From: Aradus depressus
Taxonomy: Eukaryota > Arthropoda > Insecta > Hemiptera > Aradidae
Reading direction: 5' to 3'
DNA: 64,000 nt
Assembly (NCBI GenBank): GCA_963662175.1
Contig: OY759218.1
Span: forward strand, 54,195,427 to 54,259,426
Position numbers and translations under genes: made by a program
In this document: piece after piece, positions 21,986 through 33,579 of the stretch
Position numbering within the stretch: position 1 is the first letter of the stretch
How the letters are laid out: each line of letters begins with the position of its first letter
Notes under the pieces: generated by a model
Databases searched by the model: none
The model's input: only the letters and a program-made list of their open reading frames with translations
Told to the model about the DNA's origin: nothing

Positions 21986-22909
21986 CTCTGAAAACCTGTG
22001 CGACCCTATACATCTCTCTAATTTGGCAAACTGGAGTTTTGAAATTTAGCTTGGCCCTAACTATTCTTAAGAATCCAAACTTTAAGAAAATGCCTCAAAA
22101 ATATAATTTTTGAAACTCAAACCTTTAAAAAAATAAATGATAATTACCCAAATTATTAGTAGAATAATCAATAGCGGCTTGGGGAAGACCGAGGATAGCT
22201 TCAATTGTGAATGAACTACCGTGAAGCTGGTAGCTGCTGGACCGGAGCCCTTGTTGGAGCATCTCGGACTGAAGGGGGGGTTGAGGGGGCGGGCCCTAGT
22301 GGATAGGGGGCGGGCCTTGGGACCACGGGGTGGGTCCTGGGGGAGCTTAGGACACGCCCTCAATATGGCGCCCATCCTACTAATTCACCCTTTTCTCTCC
22401 CCTTTTATTAGCTACAGACCCACTTCCTTTTTCATGATTTTCACCGATACTATAGAATGGGCGGGCTGGAAGACATGTGCCGTTTTGGGCCATATGAGGA
22501 GGTACTACAACTATCAAACGGTGTAAACCAGTGTATTTTTTGTGCGGTAAAACAGTCCTAAAATGTCCTGCCCGTAGCAATGGAACGGCCATATAGATTA
22601 TTATATATTTTCTGCCACCCTAGGCAAAGCCCGAAAATGCCCTTCCTACTCCCCTATTTCAAAACGAATAGATAAAAATGTGTGAGGGGAAAAAAAAAAC
22701 TATTTCTCAATACTATCAAAAAAATAATTTTGCTCCTCACATTAGTATTGTGTGGACGTCCCTAAAGCTGCTCCTCACTTGAGTTAGTTAACCATAAGTA
22801 AAGATTAAAAATATATTCTGGTTGGACCTAACCAAAACCCATAAAGGAAATATAGAATTTAGGTTGTCCTTGTGGCACCGATTCTTCATATTTCTGAAAA
22901 CATAAATAT
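21986..22909. other. No gene; GC-rich patch
   Basis: A GC-rich patch at about 22240-22375 (ggggcgggcc repeats) gives chance ORFs on both strands without domain features. The rest is AT-rich. Confidence 0.5.
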
Positions 22910-23920
22910 AGCAATAGCAATGTCGGTAAGTAGGCTTCAACTAGATAGGATGATAGACCATTAGTAAAACTGGTAGACGGTTCCGGGTGAACCGAGATTG
23001 CTTCCTGGAAATAGTAGAACCGGGTTTTCGAGTTTTCAGGCGCCCAGTTCTCGGTGCCAGACCCGAAATCGGGAGCAAGGTTCCAAAACCAGACCCGGGT
23101 CCACGATTTTCCCAAGCTTCCCGATAAAGTGAAAAGCATGAACGTTCCTTAGCTCTCAAACGTAAGTTCTCGCTTTCCGTCTAAATCCTTGATCTCCTTA
23201 TTTGGAGCATCCTTCCTTCTGTGTTTGCTCATTTGAGGGTCCTTCGATTTCCGAGTTTGAGACTACAACCCAACTCACACATATGTTTCTGCGCTCTCTC
23301 TAAACTTTCGTTCTTTTCATTTAGTGGACCTTCCTTCCTTTTTCAGGATCCCTGATGACCGAATTGCAGGCTACACCCCGATTCACGTGTAAGTTTCCGC
23401 GCTATGTCTATACCTGGTTCTAGAACTCGGGTCCAATGTTCGAGACACGAATCCGAGACCACACTTCTAGACCGAGACTCGGGTCCAAATTTCCTGACTA
23501 GGACCCGTGTCGAAGGTTGGTTCAAGGTCTGCATCCGAGTCTGGAACCCACAGATGAGGTACAATTCCACTAATCTAGAGATTGGAAGTTTATAGGAAGA
23601 GCGGAAACATACGTATGAGGCGGGGTGTAAAGTTAATTTCAGAGATCAGAGGACCTTCAAATAAGCAAGAACAGAAGTTAAGAGATCTCCAAATAAAGAG
23701 ACTGAAGGTTTAGAGCGAGAGTAGTGTGAGTTTGGATGAAGCCTTAAATTCAGAGATCGAAAGACCCACAAAAAATCAAAAGAAGGTAAGGGGTCCAGCA
23801 AATAAGATTTCAAAGATTTAGAAGGAGAGCAGAAACTTAAGTGTGAGTCGGGGTGTAGAAAAACAGATTAATGCAGCAATGTCAGTAGAGAGGCTTCAAC
23901 GAGATGCAGTGCCGGCCCGA
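22910..23920. repeat. Complex degenerate repeat block
   Basis: Short strings recur in direct and inverted order: caatgtcggtaagtaggctt (22918) and caatgtcagtagagaggctt (23877) in the same direction; tacaccccgattcacgtgta (23370) against a ggcggggtgtaaagt string (23622) inverted; and several gagactcgggtcc variants at 23100-23540. Units near 23600-23860 are loosely tandem. I see no gene and do not recognise the family. Confidence 0.5.
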
Positions 23921-24029
23921 GTCTATTTCCAGGGTAGAGCGAGATCTGAATTTGGCGCCCCTCTCCAACCCTTAAATATAAGCTAGCTTCAAGTAGTAAC
24001 AAGTGAAAAAAAAACAAAAAAACATGTGA

Positions 24030-24460
24030 CGTCACAAAATTGTGAACGGGAGGGGGGTTGTGGTTGGGCTTAAATATGAAGATAGTGATAGGTCATTAAC
24101 GGATGATCGGATTGTCATGCAATTTCACATGTAGTATTCTTGATGGCCAAATAGAAAAACCCACTATGAAACATCTCAAAAATTTTAACGGGGGGGGGGG
24201 GGGGGGGGGGGGGCTAAGCATAAAAATAATGCTGACTCATTAAAGGGTAATAGGATTCTCATGAAATTTCACATATAGTATTAGTAACTATGTACTAGCT
24301 GTGGTGACCGCTGTTGCAAGGCATATAATAACTGTGATGCTCAGCGTTCGAATAATTGAAAATTATAACATCATGAATGTACTGTTGAAGAATTGAATAG
24401 GATTCGAACGAGAGATATTAGGAGAAAAGTTCCCCGGGCAACGCCGGGTATTACCGCTAG
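24030..24460 (-). mobile_element. Family A repeat element, copy 3 (fragment)
   Basis: The minus-strand 5' end is at 24460 (reverse complement ctagcggtaatacccggcg) and TA follows at 24461-24462. Parts of the 67-bp and 142-bp unit types are present. A G run of over 20 lies at about 24191-24213, matching the C-rich tract of the 142-bp unit. The far end is not defined. Confidence 0.65.
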
Positions 24461-24462
24461 TA

Positions 24463-25769
24463 TACCTAATATATACACCTGTAATATATTCGGCAAAAGA
24501 CTGGGAGTCCTTTACGAGTTATTCTATTACGGGGAGCGGCAAGTTTCTTTGATATCGTAGTTTTCTGTTTGGGACGAAACTATTCATCCGATTTTCTATG
24601 TGAAAAATGGGTTGAATACAGAAGTTTTTATACTATCAGAGCAGTTAGTATAAAAAAGTAAAACTGAACCAGCAGTACCTCGTTTTTTCAGTAAATATAA
24701 TACATAACATTTTTTATTCAAAATTTTAAATGAGGGGCATCATTAAAAAAAAAAGGGATGATCGGTCCTTTAATTCTGTTTATGAATGTAAACCAAACCG
24801 TTTTTCAAAAGCAAAATAGGATTATTTCTGTTGCAGAGAATGGGGATAAATTTCTCTTCTGTCTCTCTCGCACATCATGTGACCCATGTCATCTCGCCTC
24901 CGAAACCACTCAAGTCCATCAAGAGGTCATAATGTCTCAGCCAACATTTTTAAAAAACAATCAAAAATAAAATAGTTTTTTAAAACAGATTGAGCACATT
25001 CATCTCCATTTGTTCAGGTTTTCGTATTTTCTTTTGTATAACTACAATGCTTTTTGAGCATGTACGTATGTGTTTTTCTGTTACGCTTTTCTCTGAGTAT
25101 TACTGTAACTTACCCCTTCCCAACAGACTCCCTGTCTACCGAACGTTAATTTAGTTTCCACCTATGTCAGTTATAGAGAAGTTTCACTATATACCGCAGT
25201 TAAGTGTTAATTTATCAAAATCGAAATTTAATCTTTTTGTTTTGACTCAGAAGGTCATTTACAATCGTATAATAATAATAATTATTCTTTACAAAAAAAA
25301 ATATAATTATTCCACAAAGATAGAATTGAGATTTGACCCTGGACCCCGGGATTGCAAAACCTAGGGGTGTACTTGCTGACTGGGACAGGCTGAGGCGAGG
25401 CCAGAGCAGACCCCCCCCTCAAGGTAATGAGGCTGAAATAAGTGAATGATGGGATAATATTGGAAGAGAGAGGAGAAGGGGTTTATGAGGTTAGAGGATT
25501 GTGGATTGTGGATTGGTTGTGGTGGGAAGGTGGGTGTAATTCAATACCGAGAGAGCTGGCAGCGCAGGCGCACCTCCCCCTCACAACTACCCAGACAAAC
25601 GCACAGAGGAGGTAGCAGAAATTTTAGATTCTTTTAAGGCAACAGAAGTGGAAAAGTCTCACTTTTCCATTACAAGGTGGAAGAGGGAAACAGTAGACAA
25701 ATTATTATACAGTACTGTTCACTTCAGTAACTACTTTAGAAATAATGAATTAGGGAAGGATTGAACAAG
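24463..25769. other. No gene seen
   Basis: AT-rich with small chance ORFs (for example 24758-24970). A GC-richer patch at 25370-25640 has no coding pattern I recognise. Confidence 0.5.
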
Positions 25770-26021
25770 GATGTAATAGGAAGGAGGAGAGATGACCACA
25801 GTCTTGTGGTCGATGTAATAGGAAGGAGGAGAGATGACCACAGTCTTGTGGTCGATGTAATAGGAAGGAGGAGAGATGACCACAGGCTTGTGGTCGATGT
25901 AATAGGAAGGAGGAGAGATGACCACAGGCTTGTGGTCGATGTAATAGGAAGGAGGAGAGATGACCACAGGCTTGTGGTCGATGTAATAGGAAGGAGGAGA
26001 GATGACCACAGGCTTGTGGTC
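25770..26021. repeat. 42-bp minisatellite, six copies
   Basis: Units start at 25770, 25812, 25854, 25896, 25938 and 25980: gatgtaataggaaggaggag followed by agatgaccacaggcttgtgg and tc. The first two units have agtc in place of aggc. Each unit contains the 7-bp inverted pair gaccaca/tgtggtc. Because 42 is a multiple of 3, frames stay open on both strands and give spurious ORFs. Confidence 0.95.
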
Positions 26022-26109
26022 GATAAAAACAAACTTGTCCAATTTCTGCCAACCTTTCATTATATACATCAGTTTGTTTTGTTTCAATATTATATTTAAT
26101 TCGAATAGT

Positions 26110-26371
26110 ATATCTCTGGCCGGGGTGTAAAAGCACATAAGTCAAAAATTGGTGGTTACCGGGTTATTGCGATATATAAGTCAAAACTAGTTTAATTTTA
26201 TTTTGGCTCTAATGGCATAAGTCATATTAGCAGTCTTTATGAGATAAGGAGAGATGTGCCTGATAACTAAGTAAAAATGTTATATTTTCTTGGTCGTGTG
26301 TAACCTATTTCCTTCTATTCTGAAAAATGATAAAAGTTGACATGTGTTTTTACACCCCGGCCAGAGATATA
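26110..26371. mobile_element. MITE with about 28-bp terminal inverted repeats
   Basis: The left end atatctctggccggggtgta is matched by the reverse complement of the right end (tacaccccggccagagatat, 26351-26370), and pairing extends further with one mismatch. The interior is AT-rich and non-coding. TA-rich flanks hide the exact duplication. Confidence 0.8.
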
Positions 26372-28620
26372 TATTATAACTTCTCTTAAATACAGATTCG
26401 TTAGATGTGACGTCCGCATCGAGATGCAGGTCTCTATATCTGGTTACCCCGTCCCCTTTCTGTTACAGAAGAATGAATAGCATTCTCACAGAATGAAGTG
26501 AGTGTACACTGTACATATGTAATTACAAACCTTAACCATATTAATGTTATATTTTTTGTTTTATTTTAAATAGTGAAAATTCTATTCGTGGATGATGTTC
26601 GTAGGTTGTTTTTGAGATAACTTCATTTTATGTGAGAAATCGCATTTTGGTGTGTTTTGTTTACTATTTAAATAGTAGATTTTATTTATTTTAAAACCTC
26701 TGCTCGCTCAGGATGTTGCCTTTGTTTAGATCACATATTATTTGTTTTTTAAATTTTCACTCGTGATATAGGTAGGTACGTTTGTATTTAGTTTATAATT
26801 GTTTTTGTTTAGATGTAATATTTTAGTTTGTTTTGGTGTAAATAATTTAAATGTTATTTGTTGATTTAGTCACAATTAGTTTTTATGTCATATCTTTTAC
26901 TCAAATCTAGCGTAAATCAACTCATTAATAATGTATATATGTATGTCAATACATGCCCTGAAGAAGGCACACTCAGCGGCAAAAGCTTGACAGAAATTCC
27001 ATAAAATTGTTTTTATCAACCAAAAGCCCGTTGGCGTAGCTGAGGGGGGCAGGGGTGGGCACGCCCCCCAGAATGCCCGGTGCCCCCCTTCCCCAGAAAA
27101 GTGCGATCTAATGTACCTAATTAATAAAATTATATTATATAACGACAACTCCACCACAGACAAACATTTCAGTCACGTCAAGGATATAGAAAGCTTCAGT
27201 TCCCAGTCAAACGTTATTCGGATTCAAATTAAGCTTTCTTAAAGTTTGGACTCCAACAAATGCTGCCAATCGGCGAAGTATGAGAGTTTACCGTACGCAT
27301 CGTCGTGCATGTCACAACAAAGCGTGCGGCAATTTTAAGATCTTTCCCTAAAACTCCGCACGGCGCTGCAATGTTTACCTAAAATAAAAAGACTATTAAG
27401 ACTAACAGCATATTTTAGAATGTATTCAATTAAAGCCGTGAAAAGTGAAAATAATTGTTTTTTAGAGTACATTTAGTGCTATCAGCTGAACGAGAATGAA
27501 ATAGTAAAAAATAAATTTCAGCTGAAAAAGTGTTGGGCCGATTTGCTGAAAATTAAGGCTTATTTAATTGAGGATACTTACTACTACTCCTACTTATTGT
27601 GTAAGACTGGATGACTAGACTCATGAAAATTTTAATTGTTGATTTAAATTTGTGTTGATTATTTTGTTATAACATACTAATATTTTGTGTATAGTATCTG
27701 ATTGTTAATTATAAAACTTAAACTAAAAATATGTTTGTGAAATGTAAACTATTATTCTATCATCTCGGTCGTGTTGACCGCGCTTTGGGCATCTCAGTGC
27801 TGCAATCTATCGGGCTTGAAACTAGAAAGTTGCATTCTTGCTGTGCTTAAGAATATGGGGCGCATGCCCCCCCTCGCCCACACCCACACAAACATACACA
27901 CAATCGGCTTGAACTTCCTATGAGAATAAATAGGGACTATTTACTAAAACAGAAGTGAGTTTAGCTCTGTTGAGACGTAGACTGACGCGTATCCAGAATA
28001 ATCCACTGTGAATACTAAATTGTCTATTGAATTTTGAGTGACATCGGGAGGAGAGGAGGTGAATTCCAGAGAGAGAAAACTTAGTTGACTACAAATATTT
28101 GGCCTGGGAAAGTACATTGTTGGTGATTCATCGACGACATTGTTTCTATTAAAGCAGATAAACATTGAAAGTAGACGAACAACTGTTTATTTGAAGGCAA
28201 TATTTCACATCTAGATAGGGAAGAGGGGGAAGGTTAGATCCAATATGTTACAGATGGGATGAGATGGGAATATTTGAGGTGAACAGATCAACTTAATGAT
28301 AAAGAGAGGGGGGAGCAATTCAGAATGGTATATAAAAACCGAGCCCCCTCCAGGCTCTTCGGCATCCCAGGCATTTCAAATTAATTCCAGAATCAAAAGA
28401 CAGACCCCCCAGTGGCATCCAACCAGAAGGGTGGTGATATTGACCTTTTACACCCTACAAAACATGGGGGCCCACCCCCACCCCACCCCCACCCCACCCT
28501 GCCTTATTTTATTATTCCATGAAACTGTTATTTAACAAAACCTTTCTGACATCGATTGTATAAGAGTTTACAATCTTTATGGGTAGGGATAGTAAAATGC
28601 TAGCAGAATTGTAAATTTCT
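26372..28620. other. No gene; scattered repeat fragments
   Basis: At about 26951-26985 cctgaagaaggcacactcag and cggcaaaagc resemble the 3' tail of a Penelope- or LINE-type element. At 27028-27095 ttggcgtagctgagg with G/C runs looks like a widespread low-complexity repeat. At 28466-28500 there is a C/A-rich run. No coding sequence is supported. Confidence 0.5.
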
Positions 28621-28974
28621 TTAATAATAATATTTTTTATTGTTTAAAGGGATCACCCCTACACAATTGAGTCAGTGACCATTACTTTTACAATATTGAC
28701 ATTAACATTTCCAAAATTATATATTGGTCAGCTGGACAAAAATGACATATATACAGGAACCTTTAACAAACTAAATAAATAACATAAATAAATAAAGTAT
28801 AAACAAAATAAGTAATTACAAATTAATAATAATAATAATAAAACAAAGACAATACAAAGTAAATATGGAGTAGGGATGTAGGTATTAAATATCAATATGG
28901 ACTTGAAAAATAAAATAAAGCTTGTTTATTTAATATATTGTCTAATTTCACTAACTATATATACATGGGAGTAC

Positions 28975-28998
28975 TTTCGGTATTTCTACCATCCTCAG
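28975..28998 (-). ncRNA. Hammerhead-like motif, left arm (candidate)
   Basis: Reverse complement of the motif at 30315-30338: CTGAGGA then TGGTA-GAAA-TACC then GAAA. Confidence 0.35.
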
Positions 28999-29325
28999 CC
29001 AAAAGCATAAGAGATAAGACTAAGTTAATTTTCAGAATGTCAGCCTCTCGAGGAACCCATTACCCTCCCTACTGGTGTTCCCCATGACGTCACACATTCC
29101 TAACTAAGCTAAATTGTCAAGCTGTGAGATATTTTATGACAAGGCGGTTCCCATATTTCAAATGTGTGACCCCTTCTAAGATCTAGGTATAAAGCATTAA
29201 CAATGAACAGGCGAATAATATAACATTAACAAATCAAAAATAATTGGTTCCAGTTACAACTTAATTAAAATTATTATACTGTAAATTATATAAATATATC
29301 TATTGGCAAGATTCAGATAAATCAT

Positions 29326-30018
29326 ATATATATATGATTTATCTGAATCTTGCCAATATATATATATATTATTTATCTGAATCTTGCCAATATATATATA
29401 TGATTTATCTGAATCTTGCCAATAGATATATATGATTTATCTGAATCTTGCCAATATATATATATGATTTATCTGAATCTTGCCAATAGATATATATGAT
29501 TTATCTGAATCTTGCCAATATATGTATATATGATTTATCTGAATCTTGCCAATATATATATATGATTTATCTGAATCTTGCCAATATATATATATATGAT
29601 TTATCTGAATCTTGCCAATATATATATATGATTTATCTGAATCTTGCCAATATATATATATATATGATTTATCTGAATCTTGCCAATATATATATATGAT
29701 TTATCTGAATCTTGCCAATATATATATATGATTTATCTGAATCTTGCCAATAGATATATATGATTTATCTGAATCTTGCCAATAGATATATATGATTTAT
29801 CTGAATCTTGCCAATAGATATATATGATTTTTCTGAATCTTGCCAATATATATATATATATGATTTATCTGAATCTTGCCAATATATATATATGATTTAT
29901 CTGAATCTTGCCAATAGATATATATGATTTATCTGAATCTTGCTAATATATATATATGATTTATCTGAATCTTGCCAATATATATATATGATTTATCTGA
30001 ATCTTGCCAATAGATATA
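29326..30018. repeat. AT-rich minisatellite, about 21 units of 31-37 bp
   Basis: The unit is tgatttatctgaatcttgcc plus aat and a variable atatat or agatatata run. One inverted copy at about 29306-29325 marks the centre of the palindrome, so the array has expanded on one side of the symmetry point only. Confidence 0.95.
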
Positions 30019-30314
30019 TTTATATAATTTACAGTATAATAATTTTAATTAAGTTGTAATTGGAACCAATTATTTTTGATTTGTTAATGTTATATTATTC
30101 GCCTGTTCATTGTTAATGCTTTATACCTAGATCTTAGAAGGGGTCACACATTTGAAATATGGGGACCGCCTTGTCATAAAATATCTCACAGCTTGACAAT
30201 TTAGCTTAGTTAGGAATGTGTGACGTCATGGGGAACACCAGTAGGGAGGGTAATGGGTTCCTCGAGAGGCTGACATTCTGAAAATTAACTTAGTCTTATC
30301 TCTTATGCTTTTGG

Positions 30315-30338
30315 CTGAGGATGGTAGAAATACCGAAA
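30315..30338 (+). ncRNA. Hammerhead-like motif, right arm (candidate)
   Basis: CTGAGGA (30315-30321), TGG-TA loop GAAA TACC, GAAA (30335-30338). The stem GGTA/TACC is perfect. As at 10129, one extra U precedes the stem. Conservation of layout between two diverged element copies supports an RNA function. Confidence 0.4.
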
Positions 30339-30662
30339 GTACTCCCATGTATATATAGTTAGTGAAATTAGACAATATATTAAATAAACAAGTTTTATTT
30401 TATTTTTCAAGTCCATTTGAATTATTTCACAATATCTCTGCAATAATGTCAGTTTTCATAAATATCAATATACTATGGAAGTTAAATACATTATTCATTA
30501 ACAATGAATGATCTTAGTTTCAGAGCCACAATAAAATAAGTAATTACAAATTAATAATAATGTAACAAAGACTAAATATGGAGTGGGGATGTAGGTATTG
30601 AATATCAATATAATATGTAAGTTAAAATACATTATTCATTATCAATGAATGATCTAAGTTTC

Positions 30663-32100
30663 AGGCCAGGAGTAGTGTATGAAAGTTGATCCAACTTTAT
30701 ACTCTATACTGATACTCTGAGGCAGGAAGTGGCTTCTAATGGGGAAGTAGATCGGACAGGATATTAACAGGTGGTATAAGTCTTCCAATTCGTTTTTATT
30801 GCAGACTGTACAAAGTTCCTGGGAATTAAGGGTGTGTACATTATTTTTGTTACTGATTTTAAGATAGTACTTGCCAGATAGACGGAGTTGAGACAGTGCT
30901 TTGATGTGTGAGAAAGGAGCATTCAGGTTTAGGTATGGTTGGAGTTGATCTGGCTTCTAAATATTGGGATAAAAGGTGTTGTATCGGCATTCTAAAAGGT
31001 AATATTTATCTTTATTCTTTAGATGGTTCACAAATGCATCCGAAACCCTGGGCAGGGAGTTTTTTATCTTTACCGGATTCAATATATTTAATAATTCTCC
31101 CTCCCCAATTTCATTCAAAATGCTTTTTACTTGGGACACCCAATTGAATCTCGTGGCATTTGGCTCCTGTAAGCTTAATTCCCTTAGTTTTTTGTAACAC
31201 ATTTTGGGGTACCTACTGTTATCCATTTCCAGTAACCTAACTATCCATCTGAGCGAGTAGTTCAATAGTTTCCAGGCTATGTGCGTCAAGTTAAACTCAA
31301 GTCTTATCATGGAGGATGGGGTACTTCTGGGCAGGGAGAGGAGCCGTTTAAAGAAGTTAAGATGCGCCCTCTCGAGATGATCAGCATACCGGAGACCCCA
31401 GACCTGAGCGCAGTACAACAGCCCACTAACTGCTATTGCATCATTGATTTTGGTTCTTCCCTCCCATGATCTAATCTTGGACCTTTGACATGTGTCGATG
31501 ACTGATCCAACCGCTATGTTGGTTTTTGAGATTGCCAAGTTGGTTGAATAAACCAGAGTTACTAAAGGGGATTCCTAAATATGTGTATTGTGGGACTATT
31601 TCAATTTCAGAGTTATTATAAAGTATTTTTTTTATTTTACGGACCTTACCCCTGTGAAATATAATTATTTTGGTTTTGTCAGTGTTGAGTTCCAAAAAAT
31701 TTTGTTGACAATAGAGGTGCAGTGATTCTAGTTTTCTTTCTACATCCCTGGGGGAGTCGGCTAAAATTACTAGATCATCGGCATAGAGAAGTAGCATGAT
31801 GTTAGACTGAGGGGAGACCTGTATACCGGGCAGATCTTGGCTCTTATAGTGGTCTATCAAGTCGCTGAGATAAAGGTTGAACAGGAGGGGACTCAACACT
31901 TCTCCATGCAGCACACCCTGCATGATATCCACCTCCTCCGTATCCCCGTCACCCGTCCGAACCTTTATAGCCGTGTTCTCATAAATATTCTTAATTATTC
32001 TGATGAGTTTAGGACTGACACCTAAGTAAAAAAGTTTATTCCACAATTTATTGTGGGTGACAGAGTCGAAAGCTTTCCGAAAGTCGACAAAAGCGGCGTA
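30663..32100 (-). pseudogene. LINE-B ORF2: RT core to C-terminus
   Basis: The minus-strand frame starts inside RT (FRKAFDSVTHNKLWNKLFYL, from about 32085) and includes GVLHGEVLSPLLFNLYLSDL, LLYADDLVILADS, NTDKTKIIIFHRG and YLGIPFSNSG. A frameshift at about 31530 leads to the C-terminal region (31538-30957) and then a Cys-His end (CTVCNKNELEDLYHLLISC) stopping near 30663. Polymerase residues (YADD) are intact here, but the N-terminal RT and most of the endonuclease are missing and the frame is broken. The function in the family is target-primed reverse transcription. Confidence 0.85.
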
Positions 32101-33157
32101 TGGGTGATTCTCAAAAAAAGTTCAATTTTAGTGTCCCGAGCTCATTACTCCGAGTATACATGACTTACGCAGCTCATTTTTTTTCCTACGTTCAGCTTTT
32201 TATTCCCTTCAATATTCAAAACAAAAAATCACTAAGTTTCATTAAATTAATTTTTTTTTTTCGCCTCGAAACCACAAATTATCATTACCACACCCTGTCC
32301 CGATATCACTTTGCTGGCAGTATCACTCAATTATGTGGATTAGACTCTATTTTTTCAAGTAGCTGCTTACATTACCAAAAGTTGACATGTCAAATGTTAC
32401 ACAATTGAATTTATTTAATTTTTAAGCCTATCGGATAATTAAAAAATGCATTTCAAAGTGTGTCCCGAAAAAAAATTTCATTACCACGCAAGAATCGATT
32501 TATTTCCTTCCGAAAGGGAAAAATGTAAATTTTTACAACAAAAGTTCTTAGAATCACAAGTGGCAACACTGAATGAAAGAAACACCGCCGCATGGCTGAC
32601 TCCCGCATTCAGTGTTTGACTGGCTGTCTGGTTGAAGGCGACCGCTCTGGTGAGTTTTTTTATTGTTATCATTACCACACATTAATCATTTTGATATTGT
32701 TATTTAATTATATTTTTTTTAATAAATGATTTTGATCCTTATAAAAAACTAAATGAAACTACAAATTGATTTCCAAAATTGCGTGAATATATTAGTATAT
32801 ATTCGATCTCAAACAGTGAATTCTCATTGCCACGCATCACTATCATTACCACCGATTTTTTAATTTTCTGCGGAAATGAGATTATGCTGTGGTAATGAGA
32901 ATAAATTATTATTGTAATACAAAATATATAATTTGGCTGTAGGGAATTTCAAAAGTAAACATAAATATCGATATTTTGACATGACCAATACAACGGGTTC
33001 CTATTATCAGCCAATAAAATCAAAATTTTTTACTGGTGTCGGTACAAAAACATCCGAAAATGAAAAATTAAATTTTTTTTTTTTTAATAAACTGCTTTGT
33101 CTTCATAAGAATTGCCTAGTTAATTTTTTAAAACATTTCTATTTGGCTATATATATA

Positions 33158-33158
33158 G

Positions 33159-33240
<82 letters not shown>
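33158..33240. repeat. TA microsatellite
   Basis: About 40 TA dinucleotides, within the possible intron before the basic ORF. Confidence 0.95.
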
Positions 33241-33244
<4 letters not shown>

Positions 33245-33295
33245 ATATATATAATTAACTGAATTTATTTCTTTTCAGATAAATATTTTTAAAAA

Positions 33296-33568
33296 ATGGC
33301 CCCTCTCAAGAAATTTACTGCTCAAAAACTAAAACAAAGAAAGAGAGATAGCGATAAAAAACGACGTGAAGAACGAAAAAATAATCCGAAAGTTAAAGCA
33401 ATTTATCTGGAAAAGGAGAGGTTGAGGTACCTAAAACGAAAGAAAGAAAGTAAGATCAAATCTATTGAACAATTATCAGATAGAGAAAATAAATCTACAC
33501 GTAAAAAATGTCTTTACACACTAACAATCAACCAATACTCACAACTGTCCACTAATTTTAAAGTATAA
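33296..33568 (+). CDS. Short Lys/Arg-rich ORF, unknown function
   Basis: There are 90 codons from an ATG in fair context (aaaaaatggcc). The first 70 residues are strongly basic: KKFTAQKLKQRKRDSDKKRR, then a stretch rich in K, R and E with SIEQLSDRENKSTRKK. From memory this resembles the N-terminal basic part of multi-copy arthropod proteins that are often transposon-borne; I cannot confirm it. A polypyrimidine tract and AG (about 33278) just upstream suggest the ORF opens an internal or second exon. The last 20 residues look unlike the rest and may be read-through past a lost splice site. It lies inside the LINE-B interruption together with the CATTACCAC cluster. Confidence 0.45.
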   Translation: MAPLKKFTAQKLKQRKRDSDKKRREERKNNPKVKAIYLEKERLRYLKRKKESKIKSIEQLSDRENKSTRKKCLYTLTINQYSQLSTNFKV

Positions 33569-33579
33569 ACTGAGGGATG

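Larger units (their letters stand above)
28899..30459. mobile_element. Fold-back element built from Penelope-type 3' ends
   Basis: Two inverted arms of about 420 bp (28899-29325, and about 30019-30420 plus a 40-bp extension) flank a minisatellite. A 12-bp duplication, aaatatcaatat, lies at 28887-28898 and 30460-30471, so the whole 1561 bp inserted as a unit into the LINE-B 3' UTR. The outer part of each arm aligns with the last 120 bp of the Penelope-like element at 10130-10250. Each arm carries the hammerhead-like motif facing outward. No protein is encoded. Confidence 0.85.
32101..33575 (+). mobile_element. Unidentified segment inside LINE-B with CATTACCAC motifs
   Basis: The LINE coding sequence stops at 32100 and endonuclease sequence reappears at about 33580, so this 1.47 kb replaces or interrupts it. 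CATTACCAC occurs at 32283, 32479, 32670 and 32844, with CATTGCCAC at 32825 and the reverse form GTGGTAATG at 32889; tgtcccga or its variant accompanies several of them. A possible donor at 32650 (gtgagt) and acceptor at about 33278 (tttcttttcag) would splice a 5' exon to a short basic ORF (33296). The clustered motifs resemble subterminal transposase-binding repeats (inference). No terminal inverted repeat was found. Confidence 0.5.

Noticed and set aside
22221..22526. 101-codon ORF in a GC-rich patch
   Set aside because: Overlapping ORFs exist on both strands, composition alone explains them, and no family is recognised.
25731..26145. Long ORFs on both strands over the 42-bp array
   Set aside because: Repeat length divisible by 3 keeps every frame open; no codon bias or conserved domain.
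29326..30018. CRISPR-like array
   Set aside because: Units are contiguous AT-rich repeats without unique spacers, in a eukaryotic genome, inside a fold-back element.
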